NCBI GenBank assembly: GCA_963733765.1
Contig: CAVTEI010000003.1
Span: forward strand, 2,790,001 to 2,854,000
DNA: 64,000 bases
Direction of reading: 5' to 3'
Origin: DATKAS01 sp963733765
GTDB lineage: Bacteria; Actinomycetota; Acidimicrobiia; Acidimicrobiales; DATKAS01
This document shows positions 33,487 to 41,829 of this stretch, in pieces (position 1 is the stretch's first letter; each line of letters starts with the position of its first letter). The notes below the pieces were generated by a model. The model was given only the letters and a program-made list of their open reading frames with translations, did no database searches and was not told the origin of the DNA. The translations under genes were made by a program, and so were the position numbers.

Positions 33487-34710
33487 TCACGCCTTTGCAG
33501 TGGCTCCCGCTGCTTCGGCGGGACTCAGGCCCGACTCTTTCAGCGTCGACGACGGCGTCTGGTTCGTGGCGAAGTTGTACGGCTGCGTGTCGATCTCCTC
33601 GAGGTCGATCTCGCCGGCCAGCACCTTGCGCTTCCACTCCTGATGCTCGGGCTCGCGATCGTGGAACTCGGGCATGATCTCGGCGGCGAACAGCTCGAGG
33701 CTTTCGCAGATGTCTGCATGTGAATTCTTGCCCGCCTGGTTGAGCAAGATGACCTGATCGACGTTCGAGTCCTCGAACGCGCGCAACCTTCGGCGCACGG
33801 TGTCGACTGAGCCGATGAGGCCATGGCCCACTGCGGCCTGACCCTTCGGCGACTTCTTCCACTCCTCGTACTCGTTCCACAAGTTCACCGTGCCCGGCTC
33901 GACCGGACCGTGCGTGTTGTAGAACACGAGTGCGAACTGAAAGAACGTCCACCCCTCGGCCCGACGCTGCGCTTCCTCGTCGGTGTCGGCGACCATGAAG
34001 CCGGAGACCACGGCGATGTTCGGGTTCGTCGCGTAGTCGCACAGCTTCTCGAGATGCTTCGTGTACGCGTTGTAGTACGCGTGCACCCAGGCTTCGGCGG
34101 CCTCAGCGGAAACGAACTGGAAGCCGAGCGCGCCCATTCCCCGTGTGCCCGCCATCGTGATGGTGTCGAGCTGGCTGCACGCGACCCATAAGGGCGGATG
34201 GGGCTTTTGCAACGGCTTCGGCACGACGTTGCGGAGCGGGAAGTCGAACCATTCACCGTGGTACTCCCAGCCTTCCTCGGTGAACATCGGCAGCACGCAC
34301 TTGACCGCGTCTTCCCAGACGGACCGCTTGTCGCGGAAGCGGCGGTCGAACGGGTGCAGCTCGGTGACCGAGCTGGCCTCGCCGATGCCCATCTCGACGC
34401 GTCCGCGGCTCACGAGGTCGAGCGTGGATATGCGCTCGGCGACACGCGCCGGATGGTTCGTCGTGAGCTGAACGATGCCGTGACCGAGACGGATGTTCTT
34501 CGTGCGCTGGCTCGCCGCCGCGAGGAACACCTCGGGGGCGGAGGAGTGCGAGTACTCCTCGAGGAAGTGGTGCTCGACCTCCCACGCGTAGTCGAACCCC
34601 AGCCGGTCGGCGAGCTCGATCTGGTCGAGCGCGTTCTGGATGAGCTCGTACTCGGAGTTTGCTTCCCACGGTCGCGGCAGCTGCAGCTCGTAGAAGATGC
34701 CGAACTTCAA
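33487..34710 (-). CDS. LLM-class flavin-dependent oxidoreductase
   Basis: The 407-residue protein is a bacterial luciferase-like monooxygenase. It begins MKFGIFYELQLPRPW and has the family segments RTKNIRLGHGIVQL, NHPARVAERISTLDL, GRVEMGIGE and a C-terminal GSVDTVRRRLRAFED. It uses FMN (reduced by a partner or F420, not resolvable here). The substrate is unknown; relatives include alkanal and F420-dependent enzymes. The C-terminal tail (residues 340-407), rich in acidic and proline residues, is longer than average. The start at 34710 is sound. The DAO-type oxidoreductase is divergent, 46 bases away. Confidence 0.9.
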   Translation of the reverse strand: MKFGIFYELQLPRPWEANSEYELIQNALDQIELADRLGFDYAWEVEHHFLEEYSHSSAPEVFLAAASQRTKNIRLGHGIVQLTTNHPARVAERISTLDLVSRGRVEMGIGEASSVTELHPFDRRFRDKRSVWEDAVKCVLPMFTEEGWEYHGEWFDFPLRNVVPKPLQKPHPPLWVACSQLDTITMAGTRGMGALGFQFVSAEAAEAWVHAYYNAYTKHLEKLCDYATNPNIAVVSGFMVADTDEEAQRRAEGWTFFQFALVFYNTHGPVEPGTVNLWNEYEEWKKSPKGQAAVGHGLIGSVDTVRRRLRAFEDSNVDQVILLNQAGKNSHADICESLELFAAEIMPEFHDREPEHQEWKRKVLAGEIDLEEIDTQPYNFATNQTPSSTLKESGLSPAEAAGATAKA

Positions 34711-34756
34711 CGGGACCTCCCCCAGGTCGGATTGCCGACGAGCGTACCCTTGGTCC

Positions 34757-36139
34757 GTGCCCGAGCCCTTCTACCGATCCCGCAGCCTGTGGCTCGACAC
34801 GGTGCCGGGGTCGCTCGAGCCCCGCCCGTCGTTGGATCGCGACGCGCAAGTCGACGTCGCCATCGTCGGCGCGGGGTACACGGGACTGTGGACCGCGTAC
34901 TACCTGCACCGAGCGGATCCGACCCTGCGCATCGCGATCCTCGAGTCGGAGATCGCGGGCTTCGGCGCCTCGGGACGCAACGGTGGATGGTGCTCCGCGC
35001 TGTTCGCCGCGGAGCCAGCGCGCTTGGCCCGTGAGCACGGGCAGCCGGCGGCCCTCGCGATGCAGCGCGCGATGCAGGACACCGTCGACGAAGTCGGCAA
35101 AGTGAGCGCGGACGAGGGCATCGACTGTCACTTCGTGAAGGGCGGCACGACGCGGTTCGCGACACAGCCCGCGCATGTCGAACGCATGAGGGCCGAAGTC
35201 GCGTCGGGGCATGCGCTCGGGTTCACGGATGACGACGAGTGCTGGCTGGATGCGGAAGCCGCGCGCGGTCGCATCGCGGTCGCCGGCCAGATTGGTGCCG
35301 TCCACTCGCCGCACTGCGCGGCGATCCATCCGGCGCGATTGGCGCGGGGACTGGCGGAGGTCGTCGAGCGTGCGGGAGTGACGCTGTACGAGCAGACGCC
35401 CGTACAGCTGATCGACGCACGCAAGGTGCGCACGCCGTACGGCACGGTCACAGCCGACGTGGTCGTGCGAGCCACCGAGGCGTGGACGGCGACGCTGCCG
35501 GGGACCGAGAGAGCGGTCGTGCCCATCTACTCACTGATGCTTGCGACGGAGCCGCTCCCCTCCGAGTTTTGGGACGAAGTCGGCTGGGCGGGACGCGAGA
35601 CGATGTCGGACGGGCGCCACCTCATCATCTATGGACAGCGCACCGCCGACGACCGCATTGCGTTCGGTGGTCGCGGGGCGCCGTACCACTTCGGCTCGAA
35701 GATCCGCCCGGAGTACGACCGCGTCGAGAGCGTGTTCGTCGATCTGCGGCGGGTCCTCGCCGAGCTGTTGCCCGCCACCCGTGACGTACGCATCACCCAC
35801 ACGTGGGGCGGACCGCTCGGCATCCCCCGCGACTGGTATCCGTCGTGCGGCTACGACAAGGCATCAGGCGTGGCGTGGGCGGGCGGATACGTCGGCGACG
35901 GCGTAGCGACGACGAACCTGGCGGGGCGCACACTCGCCGACCTCATCCTCGGCGCCGATACTCCGATCGTGCACCTGCCCTGGGTCAACCATCAGTCGCC
36001 GGACTGGGAGCCTGAGCCATTGCGCTGGCTCGGCCACCGCGCGCTCACCGGCATCGCCCGCAGCTCCGACCGTGTCGAGCGCCGCCAAGCCACCGGCGCG
36101 CGCCGAACCGCCCTCCTCGACCGCCTCCTCAACCGCTAA
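34757..36139 (+). CDS. FAD-dependent DAO-type oxidoreductase
   Basis: The 460-residue flavoprotein has the FAD motif DVAIVGAGYTGLWTAYYLH near residue 32, followed by IAILESE and the ASGRNGGW segment, both classic for the DAO/GlpD-like amine oxidase group (puuB, PuuB-like gamma-glutamylputrescine oxidase). The C-terminal WAGGYVGDGVATTNLAGRT completes the FAD site. Substrates of relatives are amino acids or polyamines. GTG 34757 is chosen as it lies just before the first conserved residues. The stop is 26 bases from the start of an inverted repeat at 36165. Confidence 0.9.
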   Translation: MPEPFYRSRSLWLDTVPGSLEPRPSLDRDAQVDVAIVGAGYTGLWTAYYLHRADPTLRIAILESEIAGFGASGRNGGWCSALFAAEPARLAREHGQPAALAMQRAMQDTVDEVGKVSADEGIDCHFVKGGTTRFATQPAHVERMRAEVASGHALGFTDDDECWLDAEAARGRIAVAGQIGAVHSPHCAAIHPARLARGLAEVVERAGVTLYEQTPVQLIDARKVRTPYGTVTADVVVRATEAWTATLPGTERAVVPIYSLMLATEPLPSEFWDEVGWAGRETMSDGRHLIIYGQRTADDRIAFGGRGAPYHFGSKIRPEYDRVESVFVDLRRVLAELLPATRDVRITHTWGGPLGIPRDWYPSCGYDKASGVAWAGGYVGDGVATTNLAGRTLADLILGADTPIVHLPWVNHQSPDWEPEPLRWLGHRALTGIARSSDRVERRQATGARRTALLDRLLNR

Positions 36140-36164
36140 CCCCGCCCTACCCCACCCCCACCGC

Positions 36165-36210
36165 TTCTCGCGCGAGTAACCGGCCACGGATGGCCGGTTA
36201 CTCGAACCGG
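36165..36210. repeat. Left inverted repeat flanking DUF559 gene (palindromic)
   Basis: The 46-base repeat contains a 14-bp perfect palindrome (CGAGTAACCGGCCA 36173-36186 with TGGCCGGTTACTCG 36191-36204, loop cgga). Its reverse complement matches the right repeat (37172-37217) at 41 of 46 positions, and four of the five mismatches are in the loop. The flanks differ between the two ends (TTCTCGCG on one side, AACCGG on the other), so the match is not just the palindrome. Confidence 0.85.
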
Positions 36211-36246
36211 AACGGGAAGGTCCCACCCCATTGGCAAGATCCGGAC

Positions 36247-37167
36247 ATGGCGGATAGGGCAGACAGGTACATCGCGACACAGCTCGGGCTGATCACGCTC
36301 GAGCAGACGGTCGAGTGCGGGATGAGCGAGCGAACGCGCCGGCGGCGTTGCGCGACGGGCGAGTGGGCCAGGGTGCACCGGCGCGTCTACAGGTCCACGG
36401 TCTATCCGCAGACGCACGAGCAGCGGATGCTCGCGGCCGTGCTGTGTGCGGGACCGAGCGCGGCCATCTCGCACCACACGGCAACCGCGCGGTGGGGCGT
36501 CGACCGGCTGGAAGCGCAGCTGATCGACGTCAGCGTGCAAGAGCATCGCAACATCGCGATGCGGGGAGTGCGGCTGCACCGGATCGCCGACCTCGAGCCG
36601 TGCGACGTGACGCTGGTCGACGGCATTCCCATGACGACACGGGTGCGGACGCTCGTGGATCTTGGTGCCGTGGCGCGGCCGTGGCTGGTGTCGCGAACAC
36701 TCGAGCAGTGGTTGCGGGAGCGACACGTCACCATTCCGCAAGTGCGGTCCACGCTCGATCGCGTCGCGCGGAAGGGCAGGGCGGGTGCCGGTGTCCTGCG
36801 CGAGGTGCTCGACACGCGTGCGCTCCAGCTCGACGCAAGCGACTCGCATCCCGAGGTCGCCCTCGCGGAGGCGCTTCAGGCGATCGGCGCGCCGCCGCCC
36901 GTGTACCACTTCCTGGTGCAGGTCGGTGCCGAGCGTTTCGAGGTCGACTTCGCCTATCCCGAAGCGATGTTGCTGATCGAGGTCGACGGCTACTGGTCGC
37001 ACACGAACCCACAGGCGTTCGAGGAGGATCCCCGCCGCCAGAACCTGCTGGTCGACCGCGGATACATGGTGCGGCGATACACGACGAACCGCGTGATGAG
37101 TCGCCCTGAGGCAGTCGCCGCGGAGGTCGACCACTGGCGCCGAGTGCGCACCGCGGCAGCCTCGTGA
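36247..37167 (+). CDS. DUF559 PD-(D/E)XK nuclease-like protein with N-terminal winged helix
   Basis: The 306-residue protein has an N-terminal winged-helix-like region (about residues 10-50, TLEQTVECGMSERTRRRR) resembling AbiEi-type antitoxins, and a C-terminal DUF559 (vsr-like, PD-(D/E)XK) fold. Nuclease motif residues are D234 in FEVDFAYP and E245-x-D247 in LLIEVDGYW, with H252, R263 and R264 downstream. ATG 36247 is preferred over 36190, because the latter start would translate the repeat arm. The gene is bracketed by 46-bp inverted repeats at 36165-36210 and 37172-37217, 36 bases and 4 bases away from the coding ends. The function is unknown; mobile nuclease element is one hypothesis. Confidence 0.82.
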   Translation: MADRADRYIATQLGLITLEQTVECGMSERTRRRRCATGEWARVHRRVYRSTVYPQTHEQRMLAAVLCAGPSAAISHHTATARWGVDRLEAQLIDVSVQEHRNIAMRGVRLHRIADLEPCDVTLVDGIPMTTRVRTLVDLGAVARPWLVSRTLEQWLRERHVTIPQVRSTLDRVARKGRAGAGVLREVLDTRALQLDASDSHPEVALAEALQAIGAPPPVYHFLVQVGAERFEVDFAYPEAMLLIEVDGYWSHTNPQAFEEDPRRQNLLVDRGYMVRRYTTNRVMSRPEAVAAEVDHWRRVRTAAAS

Positions 37168-37171
37168 CTTA

Positions 37172-37217
37172 CCGGTTCGAGTAACCGGCCAAAGTTGGAC
37201 GGTTACTCGCGCGAGAA
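37172..37217. repeat. Right inverted repeat flanking DUF559 gene (palindromic)
   Basis: This is the reverse-complement copy of the left repeat. It has the 13-14-bp stem CGAGTAACCGGCC/GGaCGGTTACTCG with one mismatch and a loop of aaagtt. It begins 4 bases after the DUF559 stop and ends 44 bases before the stop of the convergent GTPase gene. A bidirectional terminator is an alternative. Confidence 0.85.
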
Positions 37218-37261
37218 CGCTGAATGGGGCTGGGGGCGACGCGGCCCCGCGGGCGGGGGGG

Positions 37262-37873
37262 TTACTGGGCGACGAGGGCGGTGCGGGCGGCAGCGGCGGC
37301 GCGGGTGATCGCGTGCTGGGTCACCTCGAGAAGCGCGAGCTTCACCGACTGACGGGTGCGGGCGTCGCACAGTACGATCGGCACGTCGGGGCGCACGTCG
37401 AGCGCCTCGCGCACTTCCTCGATCTTGTGCTCGACGACACCGTCGAAGCAGTTCACCGCGACGATGAACGGGAGGTCGCGACTCTCGAAGTAGTCGACCG
37501 CCGGGAAGCACTCATCGAGCCGGCGGGTGTCCACGAGAACGACACCGCCGATCGCGCCCCGCACCAGCTCGTCCCACATGAAGAAGAACCGGTCCTGGCC
37601 GGGCGTCCCGAACAGATACAGGATCAGGTCGGTGCCGAGGGTGATGCGGCCGAAGTCGAGGGCGACGGTCGTGGTGGTCTTGCCCGCCGTCCGCTTCGAG
37701 TTGTCGTCGACACCCACGCTGACGGACGTCATCGCAGCTTCGGTCGAGAGGGGGATGATCTCGGAGATGGTCGCGACGAAGGTCGTCTTGCCGGCACCGA
37801 AGCCGCCGGCGATGACGATCTTGACCGGAGTGGGCGCGTGCCCCGCCGACCGATCAGAGGGCACGAAGGCCAT
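37262..37873 (-). CDS. Conservon small GTPase (CvnD-type, roadblock-associated)
   Basis: The 203-residue GTPase has a P-loop GGFGAGKTT near residue 22, a switch-like TTTTVALDFG, G3 variant FGTPGQDRF near 85, and G4-like AVNCFDG near 138, the pattern of CvnD proteins of Streptomyces conservons and MglA-like families. It should bind and hydrolyse GTP on the cytoplasmic membrane face and transduce the kinase signal. It overlaps the DUF742 gene by 20 bases. It is the last gene of the operon. No lipidation motif is evident. Confidence 0.93.
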   Translation of the reverse strand: MAFVPSDRSAGHAPTPVKIVIAGGFGAGKTTFVATISEIIPLSTEAAMTSVSVGVDDNSKRTAGKTTTTVALDFGRITLGTDLILYLFGTPGQDRFFFMWDELVRGAIGGVVLVDTRRLDECFPAVDYFESRDLPFIVAVNCFDGVVEHKIEEVREALDVRPDVPIVLCDARTRQSVKLALLEVTQHAITRAAAAARTALVAQ

Positions 37874-38597
37874 TGAGCACCCTTTCCAGGAGATTCAGGT
37901 CATTCGGAGCGGCTTCGTTCCCGCTCGCACCGCTCATCTCGACGAGACCCTCGGCGGCCATGTCGCCGACGAGCACCCGCGCCACCCCGAGCGGCACCTT
38001 CAGGTGAGCCGACACCTCGGCCACCGACATCGGCGAAGCACACAGCTCCGCGATCGCCCTGTGCTCCCACGCGAGGGTCGGCGCCTGGGCCCGACCCATC
38101 TGCGTCACGATCACCAGGGCCTCGAGCGGGATCTCTGCGCCGGCCGAGCGAGTGCGCCCGCCCGTCATGGCGTAGGGACGCACGAGCCGTCCCGGTCCGT
38201 CCTCACCGAGTTCCTGCGCACGCGCGTGCATCGTACGAGCAGGCTCGGCCGGAGCGACAGGCTCAGGAGCGGCCGTAGGAGCGGGCGTGAGAACGGGCGC
38301 CGCAATCGGGGCGGCCGGCTCCTCGGGCTGCGCGTAGGCGGCGAGGGCCTCGCTCACGACGTCGGACGCCGACGACGTCGCGTCCTCGTCGATGCTCGGG
38401 TCGGCAAGCTCGATCTCAGGTTGGCCCGGGTCCGATGGCTCCTCGCCGTGCGCCTGTGCGGCCTCTCGATCCCACAGCTCGTCGTGGGACGGCGAGCGCG
38501 GGATGTCGAGCGGCAGCGCAGCGCGCAGGCTCGCGAGATCCCCACGCGGAGGGGCGTCGCCGTCCCCCGCCAGGTCGGCCAGGACCCGGTCGTTCAC
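37854..38597 (-). CDS. Conservon DUF742 protein (CvnC-type)
   Basis: The 247-residue protein starts at GTG 38597, inside the roadblock stop (GTGA), which decides this start over longer frames. A long Pro/Ala/Glu-rich N-terminal region (residues 1-135) precedes the DUF742 domain, with RLVRPYAMTGGRTRSAG, EHRAIAELCASPMSVAEVSAHL (a winged helix) and VARVLVGDMAAEGLVEM. In conservons this protein links roadblock and GTPase components. The N-terminal extension is much longer than in typical 120-130-residue DUF742 proteins, a local oddity that may bind a partner. Confidence 0.9.
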   Translation of the reverse strand: MNDRVLADLAGDGDAPPRGDLASLRAALPLDIPRSPSHDELWDREAAQAHGEEPSDPGQPEIELADPSIDEDATSSASDVVSEALAAYAQPEEPAAPIAAPVLTPAPTAAPEPVAPAEPARTMHARAQELGEDGPGRLVRPYAMTGGRTRSAGAEIPLEALVIVTQMGRAQAPTLAWEHRAIAELCASPMSVAEVSAHLKVPLGVARVLVGDMAAEGLVEMSGASGNEAAPNDLNLLERVLNGLRAL

Positions 38598-39016
38598 GCC
38601 GGAAGGGCGCCTTGGAGCTCGGCCCGCAAAGCGGGCGTGAGGACGGGACCGGCACGCTCGACGAGCACGGCCATCTCGTAGCCGACCAAGCCGACGTCGC
38701 AGCCTGCCTGGGCGACCACCGCGAGGCACGAGCCGTCGCTGATGCCCGTGACGAACAAGAACGCACGCTCCATCTCGATGATGATCTCGTGCACGGCGCC
38801 ACCGCCGAACGGGCCGGCGACGCCGTTGGCGAGACCGATCAGACCGGAGGCCACCGCGGCGAACCGATCCGCAGCCTCACGGTCGAGGCCCTCGGACACC
38901 GCCATGGGCAGGCCGTCCGACGACACGACGATCGCGTGGGCGACGCCGGGAACGCGCTGGACGAAGCTGGAGACGAGCCAGCTGATGTTGCGGGCATCGG
39001 GGCTGAGGCCCGTCAT
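38594..39016 (-). CDS. Conservon roadblock/LC7 protein (CvnB-type)
   Basis: The 140-residue roadblock/LC7 protein begins MTGLSPDARNISWLVSSFVQRVPGVAHAIVVSSDG, a typical alpha-beta start, and continues with LPMAVSEGLDREAADRFAAVASG (start and heads cut here to the family motifs VSSDGLPMA and LVGYEMAVLV). Roadblock proteins bind small GTPases and regulate their nucleotide state. It is the second gene of the operon; its ATG overlaps the sensor-kinase stop in an ATGA junction, and its stop overlaps the DUF742 GTG. Confidence 0.92.
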   Translation of the reverse strand: MTGLSPDARNISWLVSSFVQRVPGVAHAIVVSSDGLPMAVSEGLDREAADRFAAVASGLIGLANGVAGPFGGGAVHEIIIEMERAFLFVTGISDGSCLAVVAQAGCDVGLVGYEMAVLVERAGPVLTPALRAELQGALPA

Positions 39017-41631
39017 GACTGCTCTCCGTTCTCAGCGCCGGTGGCTGAACCGTTGGTGCGGGACTTGAGCGCATCGCTGAGGCGGCCTTGCGTGAGTCCG
39101 CTGCGATAGCTCGACAACAGGGACCGGATCTCCTCGGGAGACCGGCTCGAGGCGCGCGCCGTCGTCTGATCGGCGAGGGGTGGTGCCGTCGAGAACGACC
39201 GGGATCCGGTGCGCCGCGGAAGGGGGGAGGGCGACGGCACGTCGAGTGCACCCGACGACAGCAGGTCGGCGGACGGTTCGACAGGCTTGTGTCCCTCGGC
39301 GGCGCGCCGGCGGGGCAATCCGCTGGACGTCGTTGCCTCGGCTTCGGTGAAGTCGGCCAGCGCCTGGTCGATGACGGGGGTCGCCGGGATCGCCTCGGCC
39401 AACGTGGCCGCGGCGGCCGCCGCCACCACGGGCTCCAGCGGAGTTTCGGGCGCCTTCGCGACCGGGACCGCGGGCGTCGAGGGCGGGGCGTCAGCCCACG
39501 GCCCACCGATTGTCGCGGGGTCGTCCCAGGCGGCGCCGACCGTCTGACGGTCGGTCTCGACGCCTTGGTCGGGGCTGATCTCGATGAGCCGTTCCCACAC
39601 CGCGTCGGGCTCTTCGTCGGCGCGGGTCCAGGCGGGTGCCTTGCCGGCCGTCGACACGAGCGGACCGACGGGCGGCTGTGGGTCGAGGGTGGAGAGCAAC
39701 GTGAGCGAGGTGGTCTCGAACGGGTCCGGCGTGAAGCCGTCGCCCGACGAGGGCATCGTGAGCAACGAGGGGGGGACGTCGACGAGGGCCGTGACACCGC
39801 CGACCGCCGCCGCAGTGAGCTCGACGGTGACGCCGTAGCGCTTCGCGAGTCGCCCGACGACGATGAAGCCGAGCGAGCGTGACAGCGTGAGGCCGGTGAC
39901 CGGGGGATGGGCCAAGAGCTCGTTCGCCTCGGCCAGCTGTGCGGGCGCCATGCCGATGCCGAGGTCCGACACCGACAGCAGGTAGCCACCGCCCTTGCGC
40001 CGCCCGACCACTTCGACCCGGGTACCTGGCGCCGAGAACTGCGTGGCGTTGTCGAGCAGCTCGGAGAGCAAGTGGGCGACATCGGCCGCGGCGTTGCCGA
40101 GGAGGTACACGTCGTCGAGAGCGGCGACATGCACTCGCGAGTAGTCCTCGACCTCGCCGACCGCGGCACGAACGACGTCGCCGAGGGCAACGGGCTTGCC
40201 CCAGCGCCGTGGCGCCTCGATGCCGGCCAGGACGAGCAGCGACTCGGCGTTGCGACGCATGCGCGTGGCGAGGTGGTCGAGCTTGAACAAGTTCTCGAGC
40301 GCGTCCGGATCGGTTTCCGCCGCCTCGAGCTGATCGAGGAAGCCGATCTGGCGGTCGAGCAGGCTCTGGTTGCGCCGAGCGAGGTTCACGAACAGCTCGC
40401 CGATGCCCTTGCGGAGGAGGTTGGACTGCTCGATGGCGACCGACACGGCCGTCTCCTGGATGGAAGCGAAGGCCTCCGCGAGGTCGCCGACCTCGTCCTT
40501 CGAGGTACGGGTGACCGGGGTCATCACCGGAACCGCAACCGATCCGTCCTCGCTCGGGTTGCGCAGTGCCTCGACGAGGCTCGGAAGCTGCTCGTCAGCC
40601 ACCTCATGGGCGGCGGTCGCCAGGCGGCGCAATGGGCGGGTGATCGCTCGGCCCACGAAGATCGCCGACGTGATCGCGAAGGCCGCGGCCGAGAGGGCGA
40701 GGAGTCCGTAGGCGATGACGTCGCGGCGGGCATCGCTGCGCTGTGAGCTCGCCTGGGCGAGCAAGCTCGTCTCGACGTCGATCTCGACATCGCGGCCGAG
40801 ATCCAGAGTCGTGATCGTGTCCTGCTGCCAGGCCGTCGGGTTGAGTGTGATCGGCGCGCCGACACCCCCGGCCACGACCTCCTCGACACCATCGGTCGTC
40901 GCGGCGACGGCCGGGCCGGACACGGTCCGGCGGTACAGCTCCTTCTGCTCCGGCGTCGCGAGCGAGAGGTACACACCGAGCTGCGTCTGGTGGTCGACCT
41001 GCGAGCGGACAAGTTGGCTGTAGTGCTGGTCCGTGAGGACCGCGCCGCCCAGGCTCTCGGTGATCAACGAGAACGAGTCGCTGCTGTACTGCTGCGCCTT
41101 CGACAGCGCGACGTACGAGCTGAACGCGCCGGCGAGGGAGTCGTCGGGGCTTTCCTCCGCCATCGCCGTGTTGAGCTCGAGGAGCTGGCTGCCGGCGAAC
41201 GCGTAGAGGGCGATCGGGTCCGAGCCGTTCTGCGCGAGCTGATCGACAGACGGACGGATCACTTGGTATCCGAGCATGCGATCGGCGGTGAGCGTGAGCT
41301 TGGCTTGGAAGTCGTCGGTGAAGGGCGAGGCGTCGAACGCGAGAAGCGAGCCGTGGAGGTCGGTCATCGCGGTGTCAGTCACGTCGCGCTGCGTCTGCAG
41401 CTCGCCGCCCCCTTGCAGCCCGCCCGTGGTGATGAACCACGCCGACCAGTTGGCCTCGAGCTGCAGTGCGTGCACCGCGTTCGTGACCTTCGCGGACAGG
41501 ACAGTGAGCTCGGCGGCCTGCTCGGCATCGCGGGCGTCACCAGTGCGCTGCGTGACGCCGAGCCCGGCGAGGCCGAGAAGCGCGGCGAGCGGCACCGCCA
41601 GAATCGCAACCAGCTTCCAACGCACCTTCAT
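39013..41631 (-). CDS. Conservon sensor histidine kinase-like protein (CvnA-type, nitrate/nitrite sensor layout)
   Basis: The 872-residue membrane protein has an N-terminal membrane helix (residues 5-25), a large extracytoplasmic NIT-like sensor (about 30-330), a second membrane helix near 330-350, a HAMP region and a cytoplasmic kinase region. The kinase part has FKLDHLATRMRR near 452, the N box ELLDNATQF near 525, G1 DLGIGM and G2 LGFIVVGRLAKRY. A long Pro/Ala-rich tail (from about 620) follows. It should sense an outside signal and act through roadblock/GTPase partners. ATG 41631 is preferred. It is divergent from the DUF4388 gene. Confidence 0.92.
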   Translation of the reverse strand: MKVRWKLVAILAVPLAALLGLAGLGVTQRTGDARDAEQAAELTVLSAKVTNAVHALQLEANWSAWFITTGGLQGGGELQTQRDVTDTAMTDLHGSLLAFDASPFTDDFQAKLTLTADRMLGYQVIRPSVDQLAQNGSDPIALYAFAGSQLLELNTAMAEESPDDSLAGAFSSYVALSKAQQYSSDSFSLITESLGGAVLTDQHYSQLVRSQVDHQTQLGVYLSLATPEQKELYRRTVSGPAVAATTDGVEEVVAGGVGAPITLNPTAWQQDTITTLDLGRDVEIDVETSLLAQASSQRSDARRDVIAYGLLALSAAAFAITSAIFVGRAITRPLRRLATAAHEVADEQLPSLVEALRNPSEDGSVAVPVMTPVTRTSKDEVGDLAEAFASIQETAVSVAIEQSNLLRKGIGELFVNLARRNQSLLDRQIGFLDQLEAAETDPDALENLFKLDHLATRMRRNAESLLVLAGIEAPRRWGKPVALGDVVRAAVGEVEDYSRVHVAALDDVYLLGNAAADVAHLLSELLDNATQFSAPGTRVEVVGRRKGGGYLLSVSDLGIGMAPAQLAEANELLAHPPVTGLTLSRSLGFIVVGRLAKRYGVTVELTAAAVGGVTALVDVPPSLLTMPSSGDGFTPDPFETTSLTLLSTLDPQPPVGPLVSTAGKAPAWTRADEEPDAVWERLIEISPDQGVETDRQTVGAAWDDPATIGGPWADAPPSTPAVPVAKAPETPLEPVVAAAAAATLAEAIPATPVIDQALADFTEAEATTSSGLPRRRAAEGHKPVEPSADLLSSGALDVPSPSPLPRRTGSRSFSTAPPLADQTTARASSRSPEEIRSLLSSYRSGLTQGRLSDALKSRTNGSATGAENGEQS

Positions 41632-41829
41632 CTGCGTGCTCTCACTCCGGTCTTCCGGCTGGTCCGTCCGCCGCGGCGCGGCGACTGACCTCAGCTCCTG
41701 TGCGGTACACGACGTCTGACCTATCGACCTGGCACCCCCCACTCTTGAGGTAACCGGGAACACTCGGGCCGCAAGGGATTGCCCGGAAAGGGGTAAGTCG
41801 CGGGGTTCATCGGCCGACTGAGACAGGGC

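Noticed and set aside
36190..36246. Upstream start for the DUF559 protein at 36190
   Set aside because: It would translate the right arm of the inverted repeat; ATG 36247 begins the family-like sequence.
41745..41760. A ggtaaccggg stretch as a third copy of the DUF559 repeat core
   Set aside because: Only about 7 bases match and there is no palindrome; the same holds for similar short strings near 50553 and 56975.
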